Positions 61,593-64,000 of a DNA stretch of 64,000 nucleotides are shown here, piece by piece (the first letter of the stretch is position 1; each line of letters opens with the position of its first letter). Both the position numbers and the translations under genes were made by a program. Origin of the DNA: Ptychodera flava (taxonomy: Eukaryota > Hemichordata > Enteropneusta > Ptychoderidae); NCBI RefSeq assembly GCF_041260155.1, contig NC_091933.1, positions 21,626,099 through 21,690,098 on the forward strand, given 5' to 3'. A model generated the notes under the pieces. It saw only the letters and a list, made by a program, of their open reading frames with translations. It was not told the DNA's origin and searched no databases.

Positions 61593-62468
61593 ATTCGATC
61601 AAAGAGACTAAACTTTCATGACTGTGGGTTCAAAGCGAGACCAGCGGTGCTTCCTGATAGGGTGTGTCATCAGGTTGGAAGGGGATTACACAAACCAAGC
61701 CAATGTTTTTCTTTACGGATGATATACCGAATAAATATTATTAATCTTTCTCAATATTAAGTATTTACAAATTAACCCATATGATAAAATTGATGTCATC
61801 ATAACAACAAGTATGACTGCATGCTTCATGTTTGTTCATTCCTGAAAATTGATCAAGACTCTGAACATGTGTTGCGCTCGTGGTTATCAATACTGGGGGA
61901 GGTACCAGCCTGGATCGCAATGCTTTCAGTCACTGAAGATGACACGCCGTCATCAAGATGTTGATTATATGCACCACTTTAGATCTTTACTAAGAACGCA
62001 TGAAGATGGCGATTCCACTGGTTAGACGCCATAGCAATGGCGTGTAGGTGCCCGTGGGGTGTTTCGTTGTGACGTCTAGGTACCTTACCATGTTCAACAA
62101 TTTCGAATGACTGATGAACTGACGGTGAAATTATATAACTAAGAAATTGACAGTGAAATTATAAGATTTCGTCGTTTGAAATGTTATGTCTAGAAAGTAA
62201 TAAAAACTCACTATATAGTCTCTCAAAGACAGCGATTATGGACAATATGTACCCGTCCTATATACAATGTCTCGCCATCACGTTTGGTGAAAAGGTCTAT
62301 ATTTAAAGACCTAATAAACTTTAAGCAAATTTGTTCTTTGAAAAGACATATCTGCGTAATGACCGAGATAAACAACACAGAAAGTCCTTACTCATATGAA
62401 GGTGTCCGAAGTATCAAACGTTTTAAGCGCTTTAAGAATTGTTAAGTGTTCAGCGGGCAATGTGCAGG

Positions 62469-64000
<1,532 letters not shown>

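Larger units (their letters stand above)
57308..62468. other. Intergenic between genes E and F
   Basis: It contains the 5' flank of gene E (homologous to that of gene D), a tandem repeat of about 178 bp units (58300-58800), sequence matching 44640-45100, and a decayed first exon at 61465-61592. Small frames (e.g. 57620-57877, 58943-59191) carry no recognisable motif. No intact gene seen. Confidence 0.65.

Overview
The window is eukaryotic and animal: intron-containing genes, long simple-sequence tracts, several DNA-transposon families, LINEs and Penelope-like elements, at roughly 38-40% GC by eye. The gene family and repeat style suit an invertebrate, perhaps a deuterostome such as a hemichordate or amphioxus, but nothing in the sequence fixes the species.

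The organising feature is a head-to-tail cluster of at least six cytosolic sulfotransferase (SULT1-like) genes, all on the minus strand. From low to high coordinates: gene A (5384-9852, damaged), B (12552-17035, intact, 283 aa), C (21023-27266, intact, 280 aa), D (31394-43667, one frameshift), E (47587-57307, intact, 280 aa) and F (62469 to the window end, last three exons only). Every complete member has six coding exons with the same splice phases (1,0,1,0,1). Exon 1 ends in the PAPS-binding loop (YPKSG), exon 2 carries the catalytic histidine (SPRYIK-T/S-H), exon 3 the RNPKDV-SYY motif, exon 4 W-HRNDDN-LFLFYED, exon 5 DLKG-VRKI, and exon 6 the GxxG-W(K/R) C-terminus. A and B form one subfamily and C-F another. 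Exon 1 does not follow this split: A, B and C start MTAPEG/MSAPEG, whereas D and E start [11 protein letters not shown], and decayed MTAPEG-type first exons lie upstream of C, D and E. The cluster grew by repeated unequal duplication, and intergenic as well as intronic sequence is shared between the C, D, E and F units.

Mobile DNA accounts for most of the length differences between units. It includes Penelope-like fragments (130-880, 6046-6565, 20543-20920, 35500-36900, 39588-39950), two LINEs (36905-39500 and 51435-52941), a pair of 1.0-1.1 kb Harbinger-like elements with TAA target duplications, a pair of about 320 bp MITEs, a 1.45 kb TIR element, a 3.36 kb CACTA-like element, a lone LTR, and a 274 bp TIR element built on a 21-bp minisatellite. 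A tandem array of about 147-bp units lies between C and D. A (CT)n tract, read on the sense strand, sits just before the exon 5 acceptor of genes C-F. The rest of the intergenic and intronic sequence shows no other gene I can support.
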